The translations under genes and the position numbers were made by a program. Below, one piece after another: positions 1-8,057 of a stretch of 44,415 nucleotides of DNA. Every line of letters starts with the position of its first letter. The first letter of the stretch is position 1. Location: assembly GCA_900314565.1 (NCBI GenBank), contig OMVU01000023.1, positions 1 through 44,415 on the forward strand. The letters run 5' to 3'. The DNA comes from an uncultured Eubacteriales bacterium (GTDB taxonomy: Bacteria; Bacillota; Clostridia; Lachnospirales; Lachnospiraceae). The notes beneath the pieces are model-generated. The model was not told the origin of the DNA, did not search any database, and worked only from the letters and a program-made list of their open reading frames with translations.

Positions 1-99
1 TACGGGCTAAGCGAACAGCCTGATGTGGAAGACGCTCAAAAGCGTTGTTCGACCACAGGGCAGGTACAAGCTCGTGACTTCAGTCATGAGTAAGTTGAC
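1..99 (+). mobile_element. Right end of an IS200/IS605-type element: tnpB 3' tail and reRNA hairpin (partial)
   Basis: The frame from base 1 is open to a TAA at 91-93 and would be the last 30 residues of a protein running in from the left. The stop sits directly after a near-perfect hairpin (CTCGTGACTTCAGTCATGAG, 71-90) followed by AGTTGAC. A coding end overlapping a terminal hairpin, then a short GTTGAC-like border, is the usual layout at the right end of TnpB-bearing IS200/IS605 elements, where the transcript also forms the TnpB guide RNA scaffold. If so, the guide would be the flanking bases from about 100. The upstream catalytic part lies outside the window, so the TnpB identity is an inference from layout and not from a recognised domain. 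Confidence 0.5.
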
Positions 100-117
100 T
101 CCTCTGTAAAGTAAAAT

Positions 118-152
118 CCCCCGCCCCGGTCTTTCCGGCCATGGAGCGGGGG
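118..152 (-). terminator. Terminator of the HerA-like gene
   Basis: Read on the minus strand, CCCCCGCT and GCGGGGG arms enclose an inner GGCCGG/CCGG pairing and are followed by ATTTTAC. It lies just past the stop codon of the ATPase gene. Confidence 0.6.
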
Positions 153-185
153 CATCTGCAAAAAGCAGAGAGGATATTCATATTT

Positions 186-1778
186 TCAGCTCTTTCTGTT
201 GAAAAGTGTGTTCAGTAGACCGCGCCCGAGGCTCGCACCCAGATTGCCGCCCAGCGTCTTGCCGAAGGTCCCGAACTTTCCGCCGAATGTCTTGCCGACC
301 TCGCGGCCGACTGTTCCGGCGACTGTCGAACCGACCTGCTTCGCTGCTTTAGCCGCCGCGGCATCTGCCTTGGCTTTCTCTCTGGCAGCAGCCGCCTCTG
401 CCTTTTCTTTTTCTTTAGCGGCGAGCGCGTCCGCCTTTTCTCTCTCCTTCGCCTCCAGCTCTGCCTGAGCCTGCTTTTCGAGTTCGATTTCCCGTCTCAG
501 GAGGAATTCATACGCAGAATCCGGATCTTCGGAGACCGCATACTTTGAATAGAGGATACTTCCCATCACGATGTCCTCTCTCTCCGAATCCGTGATCGAT
601 CCCATCCGGCTCTGCGGCGGAAGAATGCTGACCCTCTGCGCGGTCGAAGGAATTCCGCCCTCATTCAGGAAGGAGACGATCGCCTCGCCGGTCCCGAGTT
701 CCAGAATTGCGTCATAGGTCTTAAATGCGGGATTCTCGCGGAACGCCTGCGCCGCCGCTCTGACCGCCTTCTGCTCCGCCGGTGTGTATGCGTGGAGAGC
801 ATGCTGCACTTTATTTCCGAGCTGAGCGAGCACATTGTCCGGGATGTCCCGCGGATTCTGTGTGACGAAATAGACGCCGACACCCTTCGAGCGCACAAGC
901 TTCACGACCTGCTCGATCTTATCGATCAGGCCCTTTGAAGTTCCCTTGAAAAGAAGATGTGCTTCATCAAAGAAGAAGACCAGCTTCGGCTTCGAGAGGT
1001 CTCCGACCTCCGGAAGGGTCTCGAAGAGTTCGGACAGCATCCAGAGAAGGAATGTAGAATAGAGACGGCCGTTGTTGATCAGGCTCTGGCTGTCGAGTAT
1101 GCTGATCATTCCTTTGCCGCCCTCTCCCTGAGCGATCCAGTCTGTGATCTTGAGTGCCGGCTCGCCGAAGAAGACGTCCCCGCCCTCGGATTCAAGAGCG
1201 ACGACTGCCCTCAGGATGGCCCCGATGGAGTTCTTCGCGATGTTGCCGTACGCATCGGCGAATTCTCTGTTATTCTCACCGACATAATTCAGCATGGCCT
1301 TCAGATCCTTCGTATCAACGAGGAGGAGCTCGTTGTCATCCGCGATCTTGAATACGACGGACAGGAGATCTGTCTGAAGATTGTTGAGATCCAGAATTCT
1401 CGCGAGAAGGGACGGCCCCATCTCGGTAATCGTCGTGCGGAGCTGAATTCCGTTCTTCCCAAACAGATCATAGTAGGTCGCCGGATATCCCGTGTAGGAA
1501 AAGCCTGCGTCACCGAGACCGAATCTCGCGATGCGGGCATTCATGTCCTCGCTCTCTTTTCCGGGAAATGCCGTTCCTGCAAGGTCTCCCTTGACATCTG
1601 CCATAAAGACCGGCACACCCAGGTCGCTGAACGCTTCAGCCATGACCTTCAGAGTGATCGTCTTTCCGGTACCGGTCGCGCCTGCGATCAGTCCGTGACG
1701 GTTCGCCATGGAGGGAAGCAGATTCGCTCTCTCCCCCTCGTCTGTGAGTCCCATCCAAACTTTGCCTTCTGACAGCAT
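186..1778 (-). CDS. HerA-like DUF853 (YjgR-type) ATPase
   Basis: A 530-residue protein of the DUF853/YjgR group of HerA/FtsK-like P-loop ATPases. A Walker A motif GATGTGKT lies near residues 33-40, the Walker B stretch LVFFFDEAH near 265-273, and an arginine-rich region after VQHALHAYTP matches the later motifs of the family. About the first 400 residues form the ATPase. Residues 420-490 are an Ala/Lys/Glu-rich coiled coil, and the tail is Gly/Phe-rich (GKFGTFGKTLGGNLG). The family is widespread and poorly characterised; its relation to HerA suggests nucleic-acid or protein translocation, but the substrate is unknown. It is monocistronic, with its own terminator downstream. The ATG is preceded by GGAGGACTTAAA, so the start is well supported. 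Confidence 0.85.
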   Translation of the reverse strand: MLSEGKVWMGLTDEGERANLLPSMANRHGLIAGATGTGKTITLKVMAEAFSDLGVPVFMADVKGDLAGTAFPGKESEDMNARIARFGLGDAGFSYTGYPATYYDLFGKNGIQLRTTITEMGPSLLARILDLNNLQTDLLSVVFKIADDNELLLVDTKDLKAMLNYVGENNREFADAYGNIAKNSIGAILRAVVALESEGGDVFFGEPALKITDWIAQGEGGKGMISILDSQSLINNGRLYSTFLLWMLSELFETLPEVGDLSKPKLVFFFDEAHLLFKGTSKGLIDKIEQVVKLVRSKGVGVYFVTQNPRDIPDNVLAQLGNKVQHALHAYTPAEQKAVRAAAQAFRENPAFKTYDAILELGTGEAIVSFLNEGGIPSTAQRVSILPPQSRMGSITDSEREDIVMGSILYSKYAVSEDPDSAYEFLLRREIELEKQAQAELEAKEREKADALAAKEKEKAEAAAAREKAKADAAAAKAAKQVGSTVAGTVGREVGKTFGGKFGTFGKTLGGNLGASLGRGLLNTLFNRKS

Positions 1779-1887
1779 TTTAAGTCCTCCGTTTCTTTTT
1801 TATTATAAATTTCTGTTATACAAACAGCAGGTCTCTTAAAAGCAGACGCGCGCAATGGAAGGCGCTTACGCGCTGCGCACGTCGCAG

Positions 1888-1910
1888 CAGGAACGCTCTG
1901 GCGTTCATGA
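1888..1910. repeat. Dispersed palindromic repeat, family A
   Basis: CAGGAACGCTCTGGCGTTCA core: arms GAACGC and GCGTTC. Related cores recur at 7871, 7954, 10050, 12669, 15639, 16978, 19517 and 30085, always between genes. Confidence 0.6.
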
Positions 1911-2019
1911 ATCTTTTCCCACATCTTATTATAACAAATGAAAGCCCCTGATGCGATAAAACTTCCATTGCCCGGCGGTGTATACTGCAATAATTCCTTC
2001 CCGGGTCCCTTAATCGACA

Positions 2020-3933
2020 TCAGCCCAGCGGGATCTCGACCACCTTCGCCATCTTCGTCAGGCAGTCCTCGATCTGACCTGTGATCTCCTCCACCATCCG
2101 GTTGGAAATCTCCTCGTTCTTGACCTCCTCGAGCGATGACAGAAAATTCTCCCGGACATCCCTGCTGATGTCGTCAATATGATTTTCAAAATACTTCTTC
2201 GGGATCACTTTTCTCATCGGTTTCGGGATATCCGCACCCATGATCGCCGCCTGCATACGATTTTTCCCGAGCGCAAGGATCGCAAGGGACAGGACCGAGC
2301 CCGCCACGATCCCCGGCAGTCCGCTGGCGATCAGGGCAACCTCTGATCCGCCGCAGATAAGCCCGACCAGAAGGGAGATCACCGTATCGATCAGCCATGT
2401 CAGAGATTCAACGTTGAAGACATTTTTCGTATCCAGATGAATATCGATATCCGAAAGCGAAAGATAAGAACTCAGGCTCATGGACCGGTAGGGAATGCCG
2501 TGCCGGACACAGATCGGCATCGTGTAATCTTCGATCGCGTAGGATACCGGCTTCAGCCACTCCGCGACCGGCTTGATGAGGAGCTGCCTGGCTTCCTCGG
2601 TGTGCAGATAGTACTCGATTTCCTTCTGCATCTCCGCGTCGATATCCGAAAGCCTCTTGATTTCCCCTTCTCTCCAGCGCAGGATCACGGGCAGCGCCGC
2701 GTTCTTAAGGATCGGCTCTGTCAGCGAGTCGACCGCGCCCCGGTACAGGTCGCTGATCCGCTCCGAGACGATCCGTTCGATGATCGAGGAGTCGATCATG
2801 TTGTCGACTTCCCGCGAGAAGTCTTTCATTTCCTCATCGATCCGCCCGCAGTAGGCAAGCCCGCGCGCGATAGAGAATTCAGGCTGGATCTCCGAGATGA
2901 TGACCGCCTCCGGGTAGACTTCCCGGCACCAGTCGCTGATGCAGGCCATTCTGGATACGCCGCCGGTCATAAAGATCAGATCCGGCATATTTCCCTTGAT
3001 GCTCTTACGCGTCTCTCTGAGGCTGTCCACGAACACTTTATAAAAGGAAGACCCGAAAAGCTTTTTCATCTCCCCAAAGAGGATCCGGTCCGCGATTTCG
3101 GCATTCATGCGGAGCGTAAAGCGAATGACCTCATCATAGGCGATCGTGATCTCCTCGCGGCACTCATTGTCCTTCCAGTAGTCCTCGTCAGAAAAATACT
3201 TTTCCTTGAGCCTGCGGGCCGCGAACTCACAGTATGTGCGCCACGGTTCGCTCTCCGAAAAGACCCTGCGGATCTTCTTCTCGTCTTTTGAGGCTTTGAG
3301 GGACTCCTCAAGAACAGTCTCGTCCATGAGCCCGCCCCCCAGGAAGACCTCTCCGGCTGTCCGGAGCTCGACCTCCCGCCCCTTCTCTATGTAGGCAAGA
3401 TCTGTCGTCGAAGATCCGATGTCTACGACAAGCACGGGATGGGAAAGAATGTCATATCCGACCTGCAGATGGCGCGACTGGCAGGCCGCGACAAGCGCCG
3501 CTCTGGACTCGGAAATGATCTTCGTCGGCGGATACCCTGTCCGCTCAAAGATCCGTCTGTAGCGCTCCCGGGCTGCTCTGTCCCAGCCTGCAGGGCAGCC
3601 GACATAAAAGCTGCAGTCCTCATTCTGGATCAGATCTCCGGAGGCATACAGCTCTCCCAGCACGCCGCCCGCAAAGCTTTTGATATCCTTGTCCACCCCC
3701 GGATCGACCAGGTATCTGCTCTTGAATCGCAGATGGCGCTCGGATGTGTTCTGAGCGTAGCAGGCATTTTCACCGATGAGGATCCCCTCCCGGTCCATCG
3801 TCCGCGCATACGCTGTGATAAAGCTCTTTGCGTCGCACACCGTAAGCACCTCGGGCTTCGATGTCTTTTCCTTTCCGAGGACGGCGACGGCGCTCTCCGC
3901 ATCGCCGAGATCAAATCCGAAAAATCGCTCCAT
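2020..3933 (-). CDS. Membrane-associated Hsp70/DnaK-like ATPase
   Basis: A 637-residue protein with an actin-type ATPase fold. Phosphate-1 motif FGFDLGDAES is at residues 5-14, phosphate-2 VVDIGSSTTDLAY at 169-181, and the adenosine motif FMTGGVSRM at 321-329; VGCPAGW at 111-117 resembles the DnaK VPA(Y/W) segment. The usual DnaK substrate-binding beta domain is not recognisable. Residues 370-510 are helical and charged, and 514-556 are strongly hydrophobic with Gly/Ala, suggesting a membrane hairpin, then a charged tail. This is an Hsp70-superfamily protein, not housekeeping DnaK. A good ribosome site (GGAGGA, 8-10 nt) precedes the ATG. It lies downstream of a second membrane protein with a GrpE-like tail, suggesting a chaperone/exchange-factor pair at the membrane. 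The client is unknown. Confidence 0.75.
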   Translation of the reverse strand: MERFFGFDLGDAESAVAVLGKEKTSKPEVLTVCDAKSFITAYARTMDREGILIGENACYAQNTSERHLRFKSRYLVDPGVDKDIKSFAGGVLGELYASGDLIQNEDCSFYVGCPAGWDRAARERYRRIFERTGYPPTKIISESRAALVAACQSRHLQVGYDILSHPVLVVDIGSSTTDLAYIEKGREVELRTAGEVFLGGGLMDETVLEESLKASKDEKKIRRVFSESEPWRTYCEFAARRLKEKYFSDEDYWKDNECREEITIAYDEVIRFTLRMNAEIADRILFGEMKKLFGSSFYKVFVDSLRETRKSIKGNMPDLIFMTGGVSRMACISDWCREVYPEAVIISEIQPEFSIARGLAYCGRIDEEMKDFSREVDNMIDSSIIERIVSERISDLYRGAVDSLTEPILKNAALPVILRWREGEIKRLSDIDAEMQKEIEYYLHTEEARQLLIKPVAEWLKPVSYAIEDYTMPICVRHGIPYRSMSLSSYLSLSDIDIHLDTKNVFNVESLTWLIDTVISLLVGLICGGSEVALIASGLPGIVAGSVLSLAILALGKNRMQAAIMGADIPKPMRKVIPKKYFENHIDDISRDVRENFLSSLEEVKNEEISNRMVEEITGQIEDCLTKMAKVVEIPLG

Positions 3934-3965
3934 TTTTCAAATCTCCTCCACTTAATCTTCGTATC

Positions 3966-4060
3966 GGTCAGGGTCCCCCGAAGGGCAGCTGCAGTACAGT
4001 CCCCGGTCAGGGTCTCTCAAAGGGCAGCTGCAGTTCAGCCCCCGGACACGGTCTCCTCAG
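3966..4060. repeat. 39-bp tandem repeat between the GrpE-like and Hsp70-like genes
   Basis: Two complete 39-bp units (3966-4004 and 4005-4043) share GGTCAGGGTC and AAGGGCAGCTGCAGT; a degenerate third begins at 4044 (GGACACGGTC). The unit length is a multiple of three, but the array lies outside both genes. It includes a CAGCTG palindrome in each unit. Confidence 0.75.
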
Positions 4061-4074
4061 GGGACGGCTTCTGC

Positions 4075-4926
4075 TCACACTCCGGTCACAAGTCCCTTCG
4101 CAAGTACCTTCCCGTCCTTCACCAGAGCAGGTTTCAGCGTCGCCTCCTTCTTACCGGGCATGCGGCTGAACATTCTCCGGTTCTCCTCGGAATAGTCAAC
4201 CACCTCAATTCCCTTCCTGTGCAGATAATAGCGGACATCCGAGATGACTGTCTGCGACACACTCTCGCCGGGCGCTCCGTAGGCCGAGGTGAGGAGCCCG
4301 GATATGAGCTCCATCTCCTGACCCGGGAGAAGATTCCGGATATCAGTCTGCGATTCTGCAGTTTCCTCCTTCTGTACCTGCAGGCGTACAGCGGCATCGT
4401 CAAGATTTTTGTCCACGATCACAAGTGCATGGGACAGGTTCCGGTAAATTTTCTCATGATCCATGGTCACGTCGATGATCCGGTCAGTTTCAGGGGGCTT
4501 CGCATGCTTTTTCCCGGCACGCATGCCCGCAAGGAAGAGAATGACCGCACCTGCAGCCACCGCGATGAGCCCGACCGGCATAAGGATCGACGGGGAAAAT
4601 GCAAGCACTGCGGCTCCCCCCAGACACGCGCATGCGCCGCCCGCTGTCGGCAGGATCGGAAAATCCCCGTCTGAAGAACTGACAGCGTGCTCGTATGTCT
4701 TCACTTCCCCGATGCTGTCGATGAGCGGAACTGCGGCTCGAATTGCGGAAAGGGCATAGCCCGCCTCCTCGTTGATCTCCGGATCCTCCGAAGATTCGCC
4801 GTACATGAGCTGGATCCGCCTGAGCTCATCGTCGAGGACAGACCGGGCCTGCTCCACATTGTCCGCCTTCGAGAGGCGGTTCATAAGACGCTCTTTATCC
4901 TGCTCGAGGAGATCAGATGTTTTCAT
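4075..4926 (-). CDS. Two-TM membrane protein with GrpE-like C-terminal region
   Basis: A 283-residue protein. Residues 5-45 are a charged helix or coiled coil (LLEQDKERLMNRLSKAD). Residues 93-135 hold two hydrophobic segments with a short Ser-Pro turn, so both ends should be cytoplasmic. Residues 155-283 are soluble: a helix (LSHALVIVDKNLDDAAVRL), then MELISGLLTSAYG, then FSRMPGKKEATLKPALV and KVLAKGLV. The last part resembles the GrpE beta domain (cf. the LRPA.V.V segment), and the gene sits directly upstream of an Hsp70-like gene. I infer a membrane-tethered exchange factor or adaptor. The resemblance is weak and the gene could simply be an unknown family. AGGGGGAAG precedes the ATG. Confidence 0.55.
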   Translation of the reverse strand: MKTSDLLEQDKERLMNRLSKADNVEQARSVLDDELRRIQLMYGESSEDPEINEEAGYALSAIRAAVPLIDSIGEVKTYEHAVSSSDGDFPILPTAGGACACLGGAAVLAFSPSILMPVGLIAVAAGAVILFLAGMRAGKKHAKPPETDRIIDVTMDHEKIYRNLSHALVIVDKNLDDAAVRLQVQKEETAESQTDIRNLLPGQEMELISGLLTSAYGAPGESVSQTVISDVRYYLHRKGIEVVDYSEENRRMFSRMPGKKEATLKPALVKDGKVLAKGLVTGV

Positions 4927-4957
4927 GATTCTTCCCCCTTACGTAAATATAGTTCCC

Positions 4958-4972
4958 CAGGCAATTGCGAAA
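4958..4972 (-). promoter_or_regulatory. Shared 15-bp upstream motif, copy 1
   Basis: CAGGCAATTGCGAAA (plus strand) lies 31 bp upstream of the GrpE-like gene start. The identical 15-mer lies 32 bp upstream of the minus-strand gene starting at 23921. The core GCAATTGC is palindromic. Function is unknown; promoter element or operator is possible. Confidence 0.35.
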
Positions 4973-5040
4973 GACTGTGCTTCATGGAATTGCATGAACA
5001 TTCAAACGGCTTCCGCGCCAAAAACTTCTAACATTCACTC

Positions 5041-5117
5041 AAGATGTGGAAAAGCATTCGCAAAAATCGTTAACTCGCTGCGCTCAGACAAAACGGTTTT
5101 TGCTCATTCCACATCTT
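5041..5117. repeat. Nested inverted repeat, 77 bp
   Basis: Outer arms AAGATGTGGAA/TTCCACATCTT pair perfectly; inner arms GCAAAAATCGTT/AACGGTTTTTGC pair with one wobble around the loop AACTCGCTGCGCTCAGACAA. It lies between yitT-type and GrpE-like genes, both on the minus strand, and lacks a T tail. It looks like a small palindromic mobile repeat or a transcript-stabilising hairpin. Confidence 0.6.
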
Positions 5118-5173
5118 TCGTATTGTAAACGCAGGCCTTCTCTCACGCCGAAGCCCGCGGCTCCCTGACCGGA

Positions 5174-6052
5174 TCACACGCCGAGCTTCTGTCTGAAATT
5201 TCCGTAAACGCTCTGAGGATTCTCGACCCAGATGAACGCTTTCGGATCGACCTCCTCCATGAGCAGCCGGAAACGGTGCATCTCGTACTTGTTCATGATG
5301 ATGACGTTCATATGTCTCTTCTTGCCGGAGTACTCTCCGACGACCTCCCAGCTCGTCACCCCGCGTCCCATGGCCCGGTTGATATACTTGCCAATCTTCG
5401 GCTTCTCCGAGACAAAGTAGACAGTCTGGCGCACGTTCTGTCTGTGCGCACGGTCGACAACAAAGCCTGAGAGCATGGAATAGCACGCCGAATAGATCGC
5501 GACCTCGAAATCCCGCGTAATTGCCGCGTAAATACAGATACAGATATTGATGAACATGGAGATGCGGCCGACTGAAAATTCGGGCCTGCGCTTTACACCG
5601 AGCAGCCCGACGATATCCGTTCCTCCGCTGCTGCCTCCCTGGCTCAGGAGCGTACCGATTCCAAAGCCGTTCAGGGCACCGCCGGCAAGGCAGTTGACTG
5701 CCGCGTCTGAGACCAGCTGTTTTTCCGGAGTCGGTATTAACGTCATGAGCAGGGACTGAAAAGTGATGGCAAAGATCGTACGGATCATGAACATCCGCCC
5801 AAGTTCCTTGTATCCGTAGATCATAAGGGGAACATTCAGGCACCAGACGATGATACCGGTCGGATCCGAATGGAAAGTGTGCCCTGTGAGAGACTGGATC
5901 ACATTGCGGATGATCTGGGCAATACCGGTGAAGCCTCCGTTAAAGAGACCGGCGGGGGACAGAAAGCATCGATAAGCCAGGGCGCAGCAGGTAGTACCGA
6001 ACATGATCCTGATAAAACGCCGGGCTTCATTTCTCATATTAATCCTATTCAT
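5174..6052 (-). CDS. YitT family membrane protein (DUF161-DUF2179)
   Basis: A 292-residue protein. The N-terminal two thirds hold about five membrane segments typical of YitT proteins (LSPAGLFNGGFTGIAQII, IIVWCLNVPLMIYGYKELG, GTLLSQGGSSGGTDIVG). The C-terminal cytoplasmic DUF2179 domain (about 205-290) carries VYFVSEKPKIGKYINRAMGRGVTSWEVVGEYSGKKRH in outline, split over its two strands. YitT proteins are inner-membrane transporters of unknown substrate. The longest frame begins 30 bp upstream, but GGGAGG is placed 6 nt before the ATG at 6052, so that start is preferred. A sigma-A-type promoter lies about 100 bp upstream. Confidence 0.9.
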   Translation of the reverse strand: MNRINMRNEARRFIRIMFGTTCCALAYRCFLSPAGLFNGGFTGIAQIIRNVIQSLTGHTFHSDPTGIIVWCLNVPLMIYGYKELGRMFMIRTIFAITFQSLLMTLIPTPEKQLVSDAAVNCLAGGALNGFGIGTLLSQGGSSGGTDIVGLLGVKRRPEFSVGRISMFINICICIYAAITRDFEVAIYSACYSMLSGFVVDRAHRQNVRQTVYFVSEKPKIGKYINRAMGRGVTSWEVVGEYSGKKRHMNVIIMNKYEMHRFRLLMEEVDPKAFIWVENPQSVYGNFRQKLGV

Positions 6053-6154
6053 AAAAAACCTCCCTGCAAGGGTCTGCGCCACAGTATCAGACGGTCCGGG
6101 CCCGCGCCCGCCCCGATGCCCCGATTCCGAGATTTGTGCATACCTTATAAGTAT

Positions 6155-6182
6155 ATCATAAAAAGGATAGTGCCGCCCTCAA
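6155..6182 (-). promoter_or_regulatory. Sigma-A promoter for the yitT-type gene
   Basis: On the minus strand, TTGAGG and TATGAT are separated by 16 bp, oriented toward the gene starting at 6052. Confidence 0.55.
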
Positions 6183-6463
6183 TTTCTATGAAAACGCACA
6201 TGCTCCCGCACTGTTTATCCGGGCTCCGCAGCAGCTCCGCCGAAGAATGTTTAAGCATGTGGCAGGACCTGACAGGTGAACAGCCTCCGTCTCTGAAAGT
6301 CGGCTTTTCATATGGAGCAAACACCGGCGCTCCTTATACATTTTCTGTAAAACATGCACGAAAATACGAGACATCTCAGTTTATTCATGGTATATTTGAT
6401 GTGTATGTGACAAAACGCAGGGCTCAAGAAGGAGGGTCCTGAATTTTTATGAGGTGACACGTT

Positions 6464-7861
6464 ATGAATGCAACAGAGACATGGAACTCCATCCCGAATT
6501 TCGGAGATGAGAACGCAAAGGTCAGCGAATCCGTACACCGGATCTCCGGCGCGCGGAAAATTGAAGTAACTTACGACCTCCTTGATGAGGCAGGCAATCC
6601 AATCACACCGCAGAACGCGGGGGTAGATGCGCATGGACACTGGATCGCACTGGAACTTGATTCTGTCTACCACGTGATCTACTGGCGCAAGCCCCTTCCG
6701 GACGGAACGTTCGAGGAATACGGGACAGATGATGACAGCATTCTGCCGGCGCTCGAGGCGGATCTCGAAAAGCGCAATGAAATCATCAATGAGGTATTTG
6801 ACAAGCTCCGCGCGGGAGATCTGACCTCCTTCGAGGAGTACACGGCGCAGTGGAACTCCATTAAAAAATGGGGCGCTCCGAACGAGGAGAAGCTCGAGCA
6901 GAGATGGGAACGGGCCTGCGCAAAGTATCAGGAATCCATTGACAAGGAAGAGGCCCGCGTGAAGAATATCGAGAGCAAGAAGGCTCTGATCGCGCAGGCG
7001 GATGAGATCTCCGGGTCCGACGACTGGAAGCAGACCGCAGAGACCATGGATGCCCTGATGGAGCAGTGGAAGCAGATCGGACACTGCGGGCGCGAGGAGG
7101 ATGAGTCGCTCTGGGAAGAATTCCGGACTGTCCGCAAGAAGTTCTATGACCGCCGTAACGAGGAAAATGTAAAGCGCCGCGAAGCCCGCAGACAGAACCG
7201 CGAGATCAAGGAAGGACTCATTGCGGAGTGTAAGGAGCTGGTCGAAAACTTCGACAGCTACAAGCAGACAAGAGCCGCGATCGAGACACTTTTCGAGCGC
7301 TGGAAAGCGACAGGAAGCGCAGGATATAAGGAAGATAACCGTCTCTGGCAGGAGTTCAACGGACTTCGCCACGTATTCTTCGACAAGAGCCAGGCCTTCT
7401 ATCAGGATCAGGAGAACCAGAGGAAGGAAAACCGCCAGGCGAAATCCATTCTGCTCTCCGAAGCACAGCAGATCTCCAGAGAAGCGGATTTCTCCCCGGC
7501 TGCAGTCAATAAAATGATCGATATCCAGGCTCGCTGGAAGAAGATCGGCCCTGCTGAGCGTGAGTACAACGAACAGCTCTGGACTGATTTCAAGGCTGTG
7601 ATGGATAATTATTTCAAAGAGAAGAACAGTTTCCTGAATCAGAAGCATGAAGCCTGGGTGGCCAAGACGCAGAACGCGATCGATCGCCGCAGGGAAAAAC
7701 TGGCCAACATCATCCGCAACAACGAAAAGCTGCAGGATCGTCTCGATACGACGCACAACGAGGAGAAGATCGAGCAGATCACCGGCTGGATCAACGAGAA
7801 CAACGCCCAGATCGCAGATCTCGAGGCGGATATCGAGCGGATGGAAGCGGAGCTTCGCTAA
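6464..7861 (+). CDS. DUF349-repeat protein
   Basis: A 465-residue, highly charged, all-helical cytoplasmic protein. At least three DUF349 repeats are visible, each centred on W-K-x-x-G: MEQWKQIG near 202, FERWKATG near 277 and QARWKKIG near 350, with E-x-x-L-W-x-x-F following each. An additional divergent copy (YTAQWNSIKKWG) is near 128. The N-terminal 85 residues form a separate beta-rich region. The final 60 residues are a coiled coil. DUF349 proteins are widespread and largely uncharacterised, so no function is assigned. GAGGTG precedes the ATG by 6 nt. The gene is convergent with the minus-strand gene at 8058 and shares a strong terminator. Confidence 0.85.
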   Translation: MNATETWNSIPNFGDENAKVSESVHRISGARKIEVTYDLLDEAGNPITPQNAGVDAHGHWIALELDSVYHVIYWRKPLPDGTFEEYGTDDDSILPALEADLEKRNEIINEVFDKLRAGDLTSFEEYTAQWNSIKKWGAPNEEKLEQRWERACAKYQESIDKEEARVKNIESKKALIAQADEISGSDDWKQTAETMDALMEQWKQIGHCGREEDESLWEEFRTVRKKFYDRRNEENVKRREARRQNREIKEGLIAECKELVENFDSYKQTRAAIETLFERWKATGSAGYKEDNRLWQEFNGLRHVFFDKSQAFYQDQENQRKENRQAKSILLSEAQQISREADFSPAAVNKMIDIQARWKKIGPAEREYNEQLWTDFKAVMDNYFKEKNSFLNQKHEAWVAKTQNAIDRRREKLANIIRNNEKLQDRLDTTHNEEKIEQITGWINENNAQIADLEADIERMEAELR

Positions 7862-7870
7862 ACAGCTATT

Positions 7871-7921
7871 CAGGAACGTCTCCGCGTTCTTGCCGCGCCG
7901 CGCGAGGTGCGAAGCACCTTC
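7871..7921. repeat. Dispersed palindromic repeat, family A (long form)
   Basis: CAGGAACGTCTCCGCGTTC core followed by GCCGCGCCGCGCGAGGTGCG and the hairpin GAGGTGCGAAGCACCTTC. The 35-bp stretch after GCGTTCTTG is identical to the copy at 10050. Confidence 0.7.
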
Positions 7922-7952
7922 TTCTTTGTGAAAAATAATAATATGAATAAGA

Positions 7953-7987
7953 ACAGATCAGGAACGCCCCGGTGTTCATGATCTGTC
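7953..7987. repeat. Palindromic repeat, family A variant
   Basis: ACAGATCA and TGATCTGT arms enclose GAACGCCCCGGTGTTC, giving a nested hairpin with the same core as the other family A copies. Confidence 0.55.
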
Positions 7988-7997
7988 AGAAAAGATA

Positions 7998-8042
7998 AAG
8001 ACCTCCATGTCCCGGTGTACGGCACCGGACATGGAGGTCTTT
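7998..8042. terminator. Bidirectional terminator between convergent genes
   Basis: AAAGACCTCCATGTCC pairs with GGACATGGAGGTCTTT, with CGGTG/CACCG inside the loop. A-tracts and T-tracts flank both sides, so it can end the DUF349 gene (plus) and the gene at 8058 (minus). Confidence 0.85.
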
Positions 8043-8057
8043 CTGCATCATTCTTTC

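Noticed and set aside
1688-2020. A 110-codon frame in the gap before the HerA-like gene
   Set aside because: It overlaps the HerA start in another frame and crosses a family A repeat; no motif or ribosome site.
3861-4169. A plus-strand frame coding GQG-type repeats
   Set aside because: It only reflects the 39-bp tandem repeat and overlaps two minus-strand genes with good ribosome sites.
6308-7756. A 482-codon open frame on the minus strand opposite the DUF349 gene
   Set aside because: It is antisense to a gene with clear DUF349 repeats; it is leucine/valine-rich as expected from the complement of Glu/Lys/Gln codons and has no ribosome site.
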